Both the position numbers and the translations under genes were made by a program. Source: Diploscapter coronatus (lineage: Eukaryota; Nematoda; Chromadorea; Rhabditida; Rhabditidae). From it: a stretch of DNA of 64,000 bases. Position 1 is the first letter of the stretch. Each line of letters opens with the position of its first letter. The notes below the pieces were generated by a model that was not told where the DNA came from, did no database searches, and worked only from the letters and a program-made list of their open reading frames with translations. Below, piece by piece: positions 34,001 through 46,676 of the stretch. The stretch is from assembly GCA_964036155.1 (NCBI GenBank), contig OZ038422.1, forward strand, positions 8,703,201 through 8,767,200, given 5' to 3'.

Positions 34001-36141
34001 AGATGAAGAGCCTTACATTTTTCTTTGTTTTAATCCACTTTCCTATCCATAACTATGGATCTCGTCATTTCGTCATTTAGAACTCGCTTTAAATAATATC
34101 AGCCTTCAAAAAACACTTCTGTTTTGTCATTCAAAATCTGGAAGATAAGATAATCAATGCAAATACGACAAAAGGTGGTGTTTTGAAACTGGTTTAAATT
34201 TTCAGCTGTACGCGACAGTGAAGACGAAAATGGAGCAGATGCAGCAGCAGTCGATGTCGTGGATCGAGGTGCAGTTCCTCCGCAAAGCTGTCGACGTGTT
34301 GTCCGAATGCAGACGCACTCTCATGTACACCTATGCATTTGCATACTACCTCAAGAAGGACAATCAATCCATGATCTTCGAAGATAATCAGAAGGTCAGT
34401 CTTTAAAAATTGAATTAAAAAAGCCATACTTTTTGACTAAAATAAAACATTTGAACAAAAAGATGAGAGATTCCTTCTTCTTTTATCATATTTCTATAAA
34501 CATTAGAAATATTTTGAGTTCCTTTTCCATAGTTTAGCGGAAAAACTTGAGTTGATTAATTTACACGTTTCAGGACTTGGAAATGGCTACGGAGCAGCTC
34601 TCGGAATTCCTGGAGCGTGATCTGGAGAATGAGAACCTCGTCACTCTCAAACAGAAGGTACTGCTAATTTAAAATTTTACCTACTAGCTAGGGACCGCCA
34701 AGCCCCGCCCCTTTCACTGGATTCAAAAGTGTCCATAGTTGATAGCCCCTTCGATTATCGCCGATTTTCTTTGTTTTACTTTTGTTTTTAATAATTTTTC
34801 GATACCTACTATACAATTCGATACCGCTCTTTCACGTGGTGATATCGATTTATTGATCGGGTGCGAAAGAAGTCCGCAAATGCGCGTCAAATGCACACCA
34901 AATTATGAAAATGCTAATATTCCGAATTATAAAAAAGGCACATTTAATTTTTTTTGATGAATCGGTACACCTAGTTGATATCTACAAAATATGTAAAAAT
35001 TAGAAAAATCCTGCGGCGCCAAACTTTTCCCGAGGCAATAATAGATGCTCGCCTTTGGGGTACTGTATCTTTACAAGGGATCGGTAAAATCGTCTGAAAA
35101 CTTGACTAAAATTAAATTTGATACTCCCTAATTATAATAGTCAAAAGAAAAAAGTGGAATTTTTTCAAAAAATATTTTTAAAATTAATTTCAAAATGACC
35201 ATTTTTTTGTCTTTACTAATTTGGATCGCCCTAGTCATATTTTTAAAGGCACATGTGTTTTTATTTGATATTTTGATTAGTTGGCCAATTGTCTATCTTC
35301 AGTGAAAAAATCAGAAAAATCCTGCGGCGCCGAGCTGAGATCCTGATAATTCGCGAAAATATAAAAGAAGCCAATGCTGAAATGGAGGAGAGTGCAGAGA
35401 AAAAGATCCCCAAAGGCAGTGAAAGAAAGGGGGAGCGAGCGGCATAGTGTCTTTTGCAGATAGACCACGCCCCTTTCCCTTGTCCACGGAAAGGAACGAT
35501 TTTTCCGATTTTTCGCGTTAAATTTTATCAATTTTTTCATCAGTGACGTATTTTTTCGCGGTTTTTTCGGTGGGGATGTTTAGAGGGGCACCTCAGCTTC
35601 TGAAAAATGCATAAAACATAGTGCCAGAGTGAACTTGGCAGAATGGCTGGCGGTCTCTACTACTAGCTCTTTTTATTATAAATAATAGTTTAACTTGGAA
35701 AAAATTATATACGGACACTAATTTTCAGTGTAGGTACCAATATTTGCATAGATAATCAGTGCAAATATTTCTGGCGCTGGCAATTTAATTTCAAGTTTTG
35801 GTTCAAGCCACAGCTATAATTTGAATGAATAATGAAGGCTTTTCCCATTTATGAATGACTTTCGTTTGCAGGTGCAAGACAAGTACCGCTACGTAGACCA
35901 TCGTCGTCAGATTCTGCTCAAGTACTGCAGGTAAGGAGGAAAAAAATAAGCAATTTTTAGATGACATGAGGAAACTTATAGTTAGAAATAGAGAGAAGAT
36001 TGAAGGTAGAGAGAATTGACGTGAGAAGGATTAGTATTGTCATCTCGTCATTGTGCAATTACCGAAGAAATTGATTTGGTTACATCGTACTGTAATTTCA
36101 GAGAAGGGCAGGAAAAAGAGGAGTGGGAATTCAATGCTTGA
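31030..36141 (+). CDS. ari-1: Ariadne-1 RBR E3 ubiquitin ligase
   Basis: Twelve exons: 31030-31095, 31667-31863, 32161-32239, 32379-32519, 32684-32755, 32805-32930, 33121-33309, 33582-33836, 34206-34394, 34574-34657, 35872-35930 and 36102-36141. All are in phase and give 498 residues. After an acidic N-terminus and UBA-like region (about 42-100), RING1 starts at [20 protein letters not shown]. The IBR follows ([10 protein letters not shown] to [11 protein letters not shown]). RING2 is [19 protein letters not shown], with the catalytic cysteine expected at GGC. The C-terminal Ariadne domain is helical ([10 protein letters not shown] through LLKYC). Ariadne-1 takes ubiquitin from UBCH7-type E2s onto its own cysteine and works with neddylated cullin-RING ligases, which links it to CSN2 in this window. 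The tail [12 protein letters not shown] matches the family. Intron 10 carries a hAT-like element. Confidence 0.95.
34689..35659. mobile_element. hAT-like non-autonomous element in ari-1 intron 10
   Basis: The ends read TAGGGACCGCCAAGCC and, reversed, TAGAGACCGCCAGCC. Both fit the YARNG end rule for hAT elements. A perfect 8-bp duplication, CTACTAGC, flanks it at 34681-34688 and 35660-35667. The 971-bp interior has no transposase frame. It contains a repeated AATCCTGCGGCGCC motif (about 35007 and 35319). It is the main reason this intron is 1.2 kb long. Confidence 0.8.
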
Positions 36142-39100
36142 GACTGAAAGGACGAACGTCTGTCACTCAACCGCTCAACACAACTTCTATCTAACAAAAT
36201 ACAGGTAAAAATTATCCATTTTTAAAAGAAAAGATTTTAGCATGTATTGAAAAACTGAACATTTCTGTTAAGACTATTTCCAAGCTTTGAAAATAAAATT
36301 CCTTTCGCATATTAATTAGAAATCATCCACATTCAAAATAAGCCATAAGAATCTCTTGCAGGTGTCTTAAACAAATCACTCGGTGCCCCTTATGTCTCTG
36401 CCTTCTCTGCGTCTCTCCAACTCCACCATCCCTTCCTACACTATCTCCACTCTTCCTCTGCGTTTCCGCTCCAATTAACCAGAAATTCGTAATTTATGCA
36501 AAACGTTTCAAATCAGCCACGGACATTCAACTGATTTATGTAAAATAAACTACATCCCAGGATGCTTCTCTTCTAATCGACCTTGGTAGGTCCGATTTAT
36601 TCGTTTCGTAAAAGTGTAAAGAAAAGGCTGACCAATTACTTAATTTTTATCGAATTTTTCTCATTTTTAATTGTAAATCTCTAATCACCAACGGTAACAG
36701 AGATCCATCTAATTTTAGCGTGATTTTATCTAATTTTAACTGAAATTTTCCATAACCTTTTTTTTTGATACTCCATTTTTGGAGGCTTCTGTATAAATTA
36801 GCTTGGTTGAATCAAACTCATGGGTCTCCCTTTCAATGATATTTTAGCTGATCAAACTTGTGCTCTATTTTCGACCTAATTATAGTCACATAAAAGTCCA
36901 CTTTTATGTGCAGCGATTTTGGAATATCAAGACTTTAATTTTTTTTCTTTAAGCTGCTCATTTTCAGTGGTGGTCAAATGTTTGCATCCTTTTTCGCGCT
37001 ACTAGTTTACATATTTTTCACTGATTCGACTATAACTTTTCAGGATTTCTTTTCTACTGATGTACAATAATTCTAATTCATAGGATAAGTGCTTCTCATA
37101 GCTGAACTGACAACACAAATAAGTGGTAATGCAAACTTTGAACGCCACAGTATGCTTATTTTTACTACAAGTATTTTCAAGGCCTTGATATTCGACCTAT
37201 TCCTTTAAAGTTTATTTCTATGATTGTGAAAATCACGAATCGAATCGACCTTCTTATCGACTTCTTCTGTCTGTTTGCCTGTCCATTTTCATCTTCATAC
37301 GGTCAATTTTAGCCCCATTCTAGTGACGTTGATCATTCGACTTTCATCCTGTCTTTGTCCCATTATTTCGTCGTCGGTTTTATTTTATCCCTCTACCTTA
37401 TATCAGATTTTAGCGAGAATAAACTTCTCAAATCGATTTTTTATTGAAAATATTCAATTAAAATCTGGATAACTCTTCAAATTATACAATCCTATAGAAT
37501 CTCAGGTAATCTTTAGCACAAAGTCACGAATGAAATCCTTGACTGGAATTTTTCTGCATGATTCACCTAACAGTTCTGTGAAAATATTATCTGTCGAGCA
37601 GCCAAAGATCGAGTAATGAAGAATATGATTTTTGTGAAAATAAGGAAAAATGTATTCTAATTTGACAAGTCATTTCCGAATGAAAGTTGCAACATTTCCG
37701 AGTTACCCAAATTTACTAGAATATTATTAGAGTCTGATCCTTAACGAGTATTTTCATTATTCAAGGCTGCATTTCATATTAATATCACAAAAATAGGTTT
37801 TTAAATTGAAAATTAGAAGTTTGATTATTAAATTTTGTTGCTGGCTACAGAGTCTAATCACGGAAATTATTAAATGGTTTGGAAATAATCAAATTCAAAT
37901 TCATGATGAATGATGCCATTTATTTCCATTAAGTGGGTATTTTAGGCGAGTTGATTCTATCTACGTACATTACTGAGATATTTAAAATCCTCTGTAAGTT
38001 ATTCAAAGAGGATAAAACGAGATAGTAATTAAAAAAAGATCAAAATTGACTGCGATTATCATCGGATTTGAGTGTGATCCAGGAATCCTGATTGTGAGGG
38101 TTAACAAAGGAGCGACATATTTTTCGATTTAACTTGTGCAAATAAATGCGCGTCAATTTCACAAAAATGAAGCTCTACATTATTAGTTGCAGATCCTTTC
38201 TGAATCCGGTATAAAGCGTAATCGAAATCGGTTAATGATCAGAATATAGGCACATTAGTCTATTAAAACTAGCTTGTTTTCCGACGAAGTTTCTTCACTC
38301 AAATTAATACTCTGTAAGTAGTAGTATTGTTTCAATTTCAATTAGTCCGAATTTTCAGATATCCACAAGGTGATTTTAGTAGGATAATTGGTGGACGTAG
38401 GCTGCATTCTGACATCAGTAATGCATGAATTTTACCTTACAAGATAAGATACTACACTTTGATATCAGTTATCTTCGAACAGAATGAATAAACAATGTTT
38501 TTATTGAACATTCAACAAACTTTCGAAATGCATTTGAATTAACAAAATAAAATGAATAAATCAACTCAAGTAAAAGAAAACTAAGCAGTCGTGAGCTATA
38601 TAAACTTTGTCTATACATATTAGAACGTCTTCACATTTTATCATAATTTCAGACCAATCTTGGCCAATAATGATAAAATACCAATCGACTTTAGTTGCTT
38701 CGAACCATGAGGTGTAACTTTAATAACTCTGACTGATTCTTTCTTAGTCGATGACATAGTAGTATTGTTATTCTAAAATTATCCTTTTTTCTTTTACATG
38801 CATATGCACATAAACTACCATGATCAATCCTTTTACTAAGAAAAACAGGGTAACTATTTGAAGACATGGTCCATATAGGGAAATAATAGCAGAAATCTCC
38901 TGAAAGTTTTTTTTTAATGCTTTCCTGGTAGAAAATTTAACTTATTCTAATGCGGATCCATTTATTATGTTAGAAAAGTATACTGCTCAAGGTTTATTCA
39001 GAAAACAATTCCTAATTTCACAGTTGCTCTTTCTAAGCACATAACGCGAAAGGGGTATTTTGGTTCCTTAAAGCACGATTAGCCGAGTTCTATTCTCGAA

Positions 39101-39863
39101 ATTCAAAATGACATTCATGTGCCTCCTATCCGACGCAAAAATTATTATCGCGTATGCAAATAATGGTAAGGTCGAAGGATTCTCTATTTAGAACGTTCCT
39201 CTAGGATTTCTCAGCGCATATTTTCAGGATATATGTTGGTAAAACAGGCCTTTTCATTTATTTTGTTAGTTAATATGAAAATTTGTTATTAATAATGCTT
39301 ACGAATATATAAGATATCACATTGCTTAACAAAGATCCATCGATAAAACATGTATCTAAAACATTCTAATAAGTTCTCTCAAACTTCTAACTTTGAAGCT
39401 ATGAAACTGGTTAACTTATGCTATAACTTATACAAGGGACAGAACAACTTAGGAATTATAAATTTCATTTAAACTGTTTTGAATAAGTCATTTCGCACTT
39501 GCTGTAACGAATCTCGGCATTTTAAACCAGAGATTGGTTATAAATATAAACGAATGTGTGATTTGATGTATTAACCGAGTTTGAGAAATCAACTATTTAC
39601 ACAGATTCGTCCTCTTAATAGACTCATTAAATATGGAAAAATTATCACAACGAAAACATGATTAATTTTGCACAGAATGTTTAAGATATCGAAGTTAAAA
39701 GATTAAGAGAACATCCTACCTACAGGTCCCTGTTTCCAATAGTCAAAAACAAGGCAATAATTATATAGATTAAAAATACTCAAATCATATGCTATCACTT
39801 CGCATAAAATCTAAACGTTATACATATTCATTTTCAGTATAATATGGTGCAACATTGACTGGG
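36142..39863. other. 3.7-kb gene-free interval
   Basis: I find no exon with supportable content on either strand. The first part is probably the ari-1 3' UTR; a polypyrimidine tract lies at about 36380-36480. A perfect short hairpin (CACATAAAAG / CTTTTATGTG) lies at 36888-36911. The rest is AT-rich without recognisable RNA genes. Confidence 0.5.
36888..36911. repeat. Perfect 10-bp-arm hairpin
   Basis: CACATAAAAG and CTTTTATGTG are separated by TCCA. A terminator-like role is unlikely in a nematode; it could be a small structured element in intergenic DNA. Confidence 0.45.
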
Positions 39864-41353
39864 CTAACTTACATGCGCTATTAAACATCGATTTAAGCGT
39901 CGTTCAGAATTTCTTGCACTTTGGCTTAGATTGCCATACGACTTAAAACGCCGCTTTAGATAAATGAACGCGATAAGGCTAATTATCGTCTGAGCATAAC
40001 TTGCTATGATCGGAATTATCATAGAGTAAAGATTCTAAAAATCATTTACATAATTGACATTAATCATTTTTATTTTGATAATATTAGTTTAACTTACATT
40101 CCATTGATGAAGATAATCAGTCATTATATAAAGTCGTGTATTAACAATATCAACAATTTGATAATTATTCAAGCACATAATTGCAAAAAAAATTAGTTGG
40201 GGAATACAGCCAAAAATAATATGAAATCCGACCAATGTCCAAAATATAATGGAAAATAGCTGAGTTATTTTTTCGCCACGGTGACTAAATTGAATCATTT
40301 TGGATCAAAACTGACATAAGCATGTGAAAAATTTCTAACAGTGAAAATGTCCTAGCTCTGTATATCGTAACTGCAGTCGAAATGAATCTTATGGCCATCA
40401 TTAACCATCTATCTTTAAGCATAGGAAGTAAAAAAGCGAATTCATTATACTCCGATATCTAAAATTCTGTTTGTCAGCTGTCAATACAAAATTTGAACTA
40501 TTAGATTTAAGTCAACTTTATATGTAAAGTAAATTTAAAATAAAGTGATATTTTATAATTATTTTGAAAGTTGCGACAGAAAAGTAGAGACATTATGCGA
40601 AATAATGTATGGAAAACTACAATAATATGGTCCATACTATTTCACAAAATGTTGACACTTTTTCTGTAGCAACGTAGACGATATTTTAAACGATTCGCTT
40701 AAACTAGAGATAAATATTGATTGATACACGTGGCTAAAATTTAAAATTATATTACCATGGATTTGTCATTATCTCTGCAGCAAAATTGCAAAACTAGATC
40801 GTGGATAAGACACGAAAACTAAATTATTATCATGTTTCAATGTATATATTGAAAATTGCAGCATAAAATAGTCATGGTATAAAACTTACATGTATCAATG
40901 AGCAGATAAAATAGAGTATACTTAGAATGAATAAGATGACTATTAATTTTTCGAACTGTGAAAAACTTTTACGTTTTCGAAATAATCGATATATCATAAA
41001 TATGCCGATAAGAGTCGGCACTAACGAGATGCCATACAAAATGGTTATGATTTGATACTCTATAGATGAATTTCTTTTTTGAAGATATCATCGATATAAA
41101 ACTATTTAACTAACCTGTACTAATTAGAAATTTATCTCCATTAAGTATGACAGCTTTCCACGCAATGATGATGTTGTAAAGTGGCGAATCTGATGTTAAT
41201 AACTCTAAAATAGTAAATCATTATCGAGGTTTATAAAAAAAAAAAAAAAGCAATGCAGAATAGTATGTAAGAATAAATAAACTGAAAAATGAATTCACCT
41301 TCACAAAAGTCATAATACGTTGCATTAGGCGTAGGTTTATGACACCAAGACAT
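39864..41353 (-). CDS. Putative nematode serpentine (7TM) receptor
   Basis: Six minus-strand exons join in phase: 41353-41299, 41204-41115, 41059-40890, 40458-40340, 40284-40098 and 40034-39864. They give 263 residues. Hydrophobic segments include IITILYGISLVPTLIGIFMI, KLIVILFILSILYFICSLIH, LFSIIFWTLVGFHIIFGCIP, IFFAIMCLNNY and SMIIPIIASYAQTIISLIAF. Each is followed by basic cytoplasmic-type residues (YRLFRKRK, YLKRRFK). A polar C-terminal stretch GNLSQSARNSERRLN resembles the cytoplasmic motifs of nematode chemoreceptor families such as Sre, but I cannot assign the family. It is short for a 7TM receptor (usually 300-350). The stop at 39864 directly follows a strong donor (CAT then GTAAGT), so at least one more exon may lie downstream. 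Confidence 0.6.
40570..40673. repeat. MITE-like inverted repeat in a receptor intron
   Basis: GTTGCGACAGAAAAGT at the left and ACTTTTTCTGTAGCAAC at the right form imperfect arms of about 45 bp, continuing through TATGGAA/GTCCATA. It lies in the 431-nt intron of the receptor gene. Confidence 0.5.
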
Positions 41354-41619
41354 TCGATTCTGCGAATTACTTCTCTAATGACAATAATAAATCTGTAGAA
41401 TAACAGTTTGAGAAAAATGATCCCAATACAGTACGATTTAGAAGGGGTAAGCGCTTTCGGAACAAAAGTGGTAAAATTTGAAATGGACCGAGTAACAGTG
41501 CAAGACGTTGCTTAGGCAATCAGCTCTGTATTTATAGTACTCGCTTAGAAGATAGACTTTTCAGATAATTAAAAATTGCATCTGCGTTAAGATTTGTCTG
41601 CCCTTTCAAAATTTGGCCT

Positions 41620-41740
41620 TTTGTAGTTTTGCCAGATGCTTATCATTACTAAATGATAGTTTTTACCAGATCTCTTTTTCTCGAGCTTTTTACCAGTTTG
41701 TAGTTTTTACTAGATCTTTCACCTGGTAAAAACTACAAGA
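41620..41740. repeat. Fold-back repeat with internal copies
   Basis: TTGTAGTTTTGCCAG at the left and CTGGTAAAAACTACAA at the right are inverted. Related words TAGTTTTTACCAGATC and GTAGTTTTTACTAGATC recur inside. It is probably a degenerate MITE. Confidence 0.5.
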
Positions 41741-43094
41741 AGTCAAAAAATTAATTAGTTTAGGGGTTAGACTATATGCTGAAATCGTGCATAACTCATC
41801 ATCAGGGTTGTTTACGATGCAGCTGATTTTCATTGTGGTGCGATGCGTCATCTTACTGTACTGCCAACATTCCTGCCAATCATATGAATTTTAAAGCAGT
41901 AATTCCATGCACAAAGTAGTTTTGTCATTGTCTACGAGATATGTGTCAAGGTCTCTATGAGTTCCTTACAACTATGAAGAATATCGTGTACGGTATGATA
42001 TCGGTAATCTGATCATTTTCCAACATTTCTGTGTTCATCATAAACATGCATAATTGTCGCCCTAATGATGACTTTGAATTTGTCACGATACGATCATTCG
42101 AACCAGGGTTATTGCGAAATTGAGTTTTAAAAAATTCGGAATCGGGAATTCCGATGCCAAAAATCGCCGGAAGTTCCGGCTTTCGGAATAGGAATCGGAA
42201 CTTCCGCAACAGCCCTGATTCGAACCTCAATTTTTGCATAATATTGCATTCCGTGTACAGAATTGTGTTTCATGTGCAGATGGTTTTTCATTAGTGCAAG
42301 TAATTGCATTTCTAAATAACATTGGTGCTGAACTCTGTCATCAGAAATAGTTTTGTCTATGAAGTATATTAGATTTCAGCCATTCTGTCCCCATTATACT
42401 CCATTGTACATGACAAAGCGTTACCTGTGCTCTTCACGAAAAGAAAAGGTGCGAAACGCATCGAGTTCCCATGCGTGCGGAATACCCTTGGGAACGTTTT
42501 TTTTCAGAGTATTCGTTTAATTTGCACGAAGATTATAAAAAAAGGAATAATACAACAGTGTAGAGGTTACTGACGCACAAATATTTATGAATTCCCAAGG
42601 TTTTCGCTTAATCATAGTCAGATTTTTAGGTGATTCGAGCGTTAGAGGCACCGCTCAGCAGCCCTGTCTGTTCGTCTGAATGATCTTGATTCTCATATTT
42701 TCTGAGGTACAAAATTTACTGCGCCAGTAATTGAATACAAGCTAATTTACTATCCTATGTGTAATTTGCAGGTGTTGGGTTTGTACGGAATGATTATCGC
42801 ATTGATCCTATCATCAAAAAGCGATTCTTGATAATTTGAAATTTTATCAGAAATTTCGAAAACTCGTTGATAATTTCCTCAAAAAATCTTTCTTTGGCTT
42901 TTTCAATTCGACCTTTACCGCCCAAATAAATTCATTTCTTTCATATTTTTTTTAAAAATATTCAACAGGCTTTTGTGTATAGAACGGAATCATTCAAGGA
43001 AAGACGGAAAACGTATTCGAGACTTCACACTCCAATTCTACAGTCGAGTTAAGAGTAAAAATGTCAGAAAAAATCAAAGTGTTACGGAACAGGG

Positions 43095-43662
43095 CAGGGG
43101 TCCGTCGATTTGGCTGATTTTCACATATTTTGTTCAGTTTTTCACGCTGATTATCATGATGCTATTCGTTTTTCATAAAAATGATCTTATGCAGGATTAC
43201 GGTAATTTGAAGTTTCGACAGACCCGAGTCGGAAAACTTCATAACTTTCTTATTTCTGGACCAAATCGAATGATTCTTTTTTATTGGATAGTATTTAGTT
43301 CGTGAATTATCAGACAATAAAATGAGATTTTTAAATATCAATTTCTGCAGAAATACCCACTTTTCGCGTCTTGATTGCGGACTTTTTGATCTGTACTGCG
43401 TTTACGCGTAAATAACGTTGAAAAAAATTGTCCTTTCTGTATTTTGTGCAGGTGGACATAGGTGAACAACTTTCGTTCCAGAGCTTATTCTAGAATGTGC
43501 ACACATAGGAAGTTATGAGTTTTTCCCGAAGTTGGGTCTTAAAACTTTTCAAGCTACCGTAACCCGCTATAGTAATCAATTTTTGAAAAACAAACCACAT
43601 CATGATGATCAGCGTGAAAAACTATAAAATATGTGAAAATCAGCCAAATCAGCGGATCCCTG
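43095..43662. repeat. 568-bp fold-back element with long arms
   Basis: The left end begins CAGGGGTCCG and the right end, reversed, CAGGGATCCG. Both continue with GATTTGGCTGATTTTCACAT. Similarity runs for roughly 150 bp per arm, including TCATGATG and TTACGGTA/TACCGTAA blocks. CAGGG ends suggest hAT, but the flanking 8-mers (GAACAGGG, GAAATAAC) do not clearly match. The open frame 42973-43305 lies partly inside it and is not a gene. Confidence 0.65.
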
Positions 43663-46600
43663 GAAATAACGACTTCGGCCCATCTTGATATTCACTCTTA
43701 AACATAAGAATTCATTTGACGTGTCAAATGGCTTTTTGCGCGTGTTCATATTTGAGAATCTTGCAAATTTAGCAATGACTATTTATAACTGAAAGATTCT
43801 TCAGGTGCAGCCGCATTGAGAGGAGCGGCAGAAGATGATCTTCGCGGGCGTTTTCGAGCAATCAGTATCAATCTATCCGCAAACATCTGCCAGAGACGAC
43901 GACATCTAAAAACTTGGTCAGCTCAAATGAACGAAACTGTTATTTTTCTTTCTAATTTTAATTGGAAATCTTAATTTCACACTATGATTCATTTCGATGC
44001 TTTGCAACAGCTGATCTGATTGAACGACGCGTTTTCAGTTTGTTTTCAACATTCCTTCTCTTGTTCCTTTCCTTATCTATCATGGTTGCCTTGCTCAGCT
44101 GCTGCACCTTGTCATTCTGTCATTTTCTCTGCTAACCTGGATTCTTCCTTTCTGCGCCTCCTCTCACTTCCTCCCCATTCTCACAGTTCAATCGGCAATC
44201 GGTTTATTTGCGCGTTTTACGACTCATCGCCCTTCGAATTGCAAGGTCTCTGCCCACCGGCCCCTTTATCCATTCATCTCATTCTCCACTGTCAAATATC
44301 CCAAATTCGAATATTTTGTCATTTTCTAGTTTTTAGAATTTCTAATTCTTGCCTGAATTTGCTAAAAAAACTATTGATTTTTTTTCTATTTGATAAACAT
44401 CTATTCGCGCCTATTTTTAAAACATTGCACTTTTTATTTGTGCGAATTTCTTGAAGATTTATCTTTGACAAAACAACTAGCGTTCTTCTTCCCGCTCATC
44501 GTTTCCCTCCCGCTGTTCGAAAGCTCTGCAAAATTTCGAGCCTTTCCGGATCCGGCTTTCTCTTTCTTTTTATCTCTTTTCCGCCTTCCGCAAAAACAGC
44601 TCGAATCTGTCCGGAACACGTCTTTTCCCATGCTTTCCTCGAATTCCTCGATTCTGCAATCCAACGATCTCCAAACGGGCCGTTTTTCAATCGATTTCTG
44701 GCCTGCACTCTTGATTTGCCGACCTGGCCAACTTCCTGCAGAAAATTGTCTGATTCATCAGAGATTACAATTTTCGAGTCGATTTTTTGCTCGACCAAAA
44801 ATTCTCGCGTGCAATGCAAATGGGATTTTAGACTCTGAAAGCATCATTTTTATTTCTTTTTGAAGATTAAAAAACTAGATACTTACAAAATGTAGTTTTC
44901 ATTTCAAGTTTGAAAAACGCGCTTGAGAAGATGCCTTATCTTTTTTCTATCGACTTATTTGTGTTTTCCTTTCTAGAAGGAGGACATTGAACGAACACAG
45001 TTCTCTCTTCTGTGTTTGGCTTATCCTTGTCACCAATCTGGTACTTGCAAGCTCACACACTTGAATCTTAGTCAACTCAACACAAATCAAAGTTTATTCA
45101 ATGGATTGGAAAGCGAGCAAAATCAACGGAATGCCTAGTTGACCGAGAAGAAGAGAAACATCAACATTTTTCTCCAGCGAAGCAGAGAAATAGAAAACTA
45201 TCAAAATGTGTCAAAATCTACGAAATAATACAAAAACAGAAAAAGGTGCGGATTCCCGCAGACACGATTGATTTTCTGCAAATAATATGTTGACGTTCAT
45301 TCCTCTCAATCACACATGTTTAACTTCAATCTCTAATGCGATTAACACCTTCCCATTTCCCTCTCCTTCATTCTCATCAGATTCTCTCACAACTTGTTTC
45401 TTGCTTTCACTTACTTCTTCATTAGCGTATTTTCGTACATGAGATATCTCGAATCTCAGCTTATCTGCATTACTGTCTTCATAAGCTGAGATCTCGGAAG
45501 TTGTTTTTACCCAAATTCTGATGAAATCTGTTTTGTAAAACCAATTTATCTTTTGCAATTATTCATTTTCCTATTGATAACAATCGTTTCTGCTGTTTTC
45601 ATTCTGGAAATTATCCCTTTTTCGACGTATCTTTCTCCAGGAACACTCGTGCACTGACTTGAATTCAATTGATCGTGAGTCGATTTCATTCCCATTCCCC
45701 ATTCCCATGAATGTCCTCTCCTTCCAATTTCTTCTTTTCCTTTCTTCCCCGTTTTCTTTTCTCCTTGTTTATTTTTCTCGCTCGTCCTGCTTTGACCTTT
45801 CTCGTCTCGTTTCTCAGCTGCATTTTGCTCTGCATTAGCTCCTTCTTTTGAATTCCTCCAATCTTTTAGCCATTCTTTTCTTCACTGTAAGCACAACAAC
45901 ACGCAACATATTTTTATTTCATTTTTTAAATTTTAACGATTTTCGAGTACCCTTTCAAATTTACCTTCAATAGATTCAGGAAAATCGTCCTTTCATCTTG
46001 TTCATTCATTCATAGCATAGCATTCTTCTCCATGTGAATGAGGTCATTTTTTGCCATTTTCCGTCCATTTGTCCATCTGAGATCTAGCCAATTGGAAATC
46101 GATCTTCCGAATCTGTCATCATTCTCTGATAAGAAGTAGATTACAAAAAGGTTTGCATATTTTTCTGCAATCTTTATCAATATTTGACCTTTTTTCTTCT
46201 ACGTCCATTCATGAGCATAGATTTGAGGAGAACTCATTCTATGGCAATGCAAAATGGTGGTGAGCATAGATTTTTTTTCTGTATTTGCGCTTAATTTTTA
46301 TCATCCAGATCAGGCACTTCCAAGTTGTCTGCTTCCTTGTGTCCCATCCATTCAGTGTGATTCACCTCTGTTCATTGAGTGCATCTGCAATCTGCATCGA
46401 TTCCCCATTCTGTCCTCATTTCTGTATTCTTCATCCCTTCATCCTCACTCCGCAATCTGTTTTGTATCGCCTCCCTCCCATCTGACAGTCTTTTTCGATT
46501 TGACCCTCATCTCCCTCTCTGCCCCTCTCATTTCCCCCACTCTTTCCTCGTTTCTCTCTTCTCTCTCCTCGTTTCACTTTTCATTCACGCTTATTTGAAT

Positions 46601-46676
46601 CGCCACCACTCGCCCCTCTCCACCCCATAATAATCCCTAGTCGTATTGATTCGAGTCGCAAAATCAGATCAGCTCG

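Larger units (their letters stand above)
41354..46676. other. 5.3-kb interval with repeats, upstream of the myosin gene
   Basis: No supportable exon. Long plus-strand frames at 44020-44860 and 46254-46630 follow pyrimidine-rich, low-complexity DNA and look non-coding. Fold-back repeats occur at 41620-41740 and 43095-43662, and a small palindrome at about 42150-42205. The C/T-rich block at 46380-46620 directly upstream of 46677 is likely myosin promoter or 5' UTR intron. Confidence 0.5.

Noticed and set aside
42973..43305. 110-codon plus-strand open frame with a hydrophobic segment
   Set aside because: Its second half is the left arm of the 568-bp inverted repeat, so the apparent membrane segment is repeat sequence.
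44020..44863. Two overlapping long plus-strand open frames
   Set aside because: They follow C/T-rich low-complexity DNA, giving S/F/L/P-rich translations without domain content; promoter or intergenic DNA is more likely.
46254..46630. 114-codon and overlapping frames before the myosin start
   Set aside because: Polypyrimidine sequence directly upstream of the gene; composition explains the open frames.
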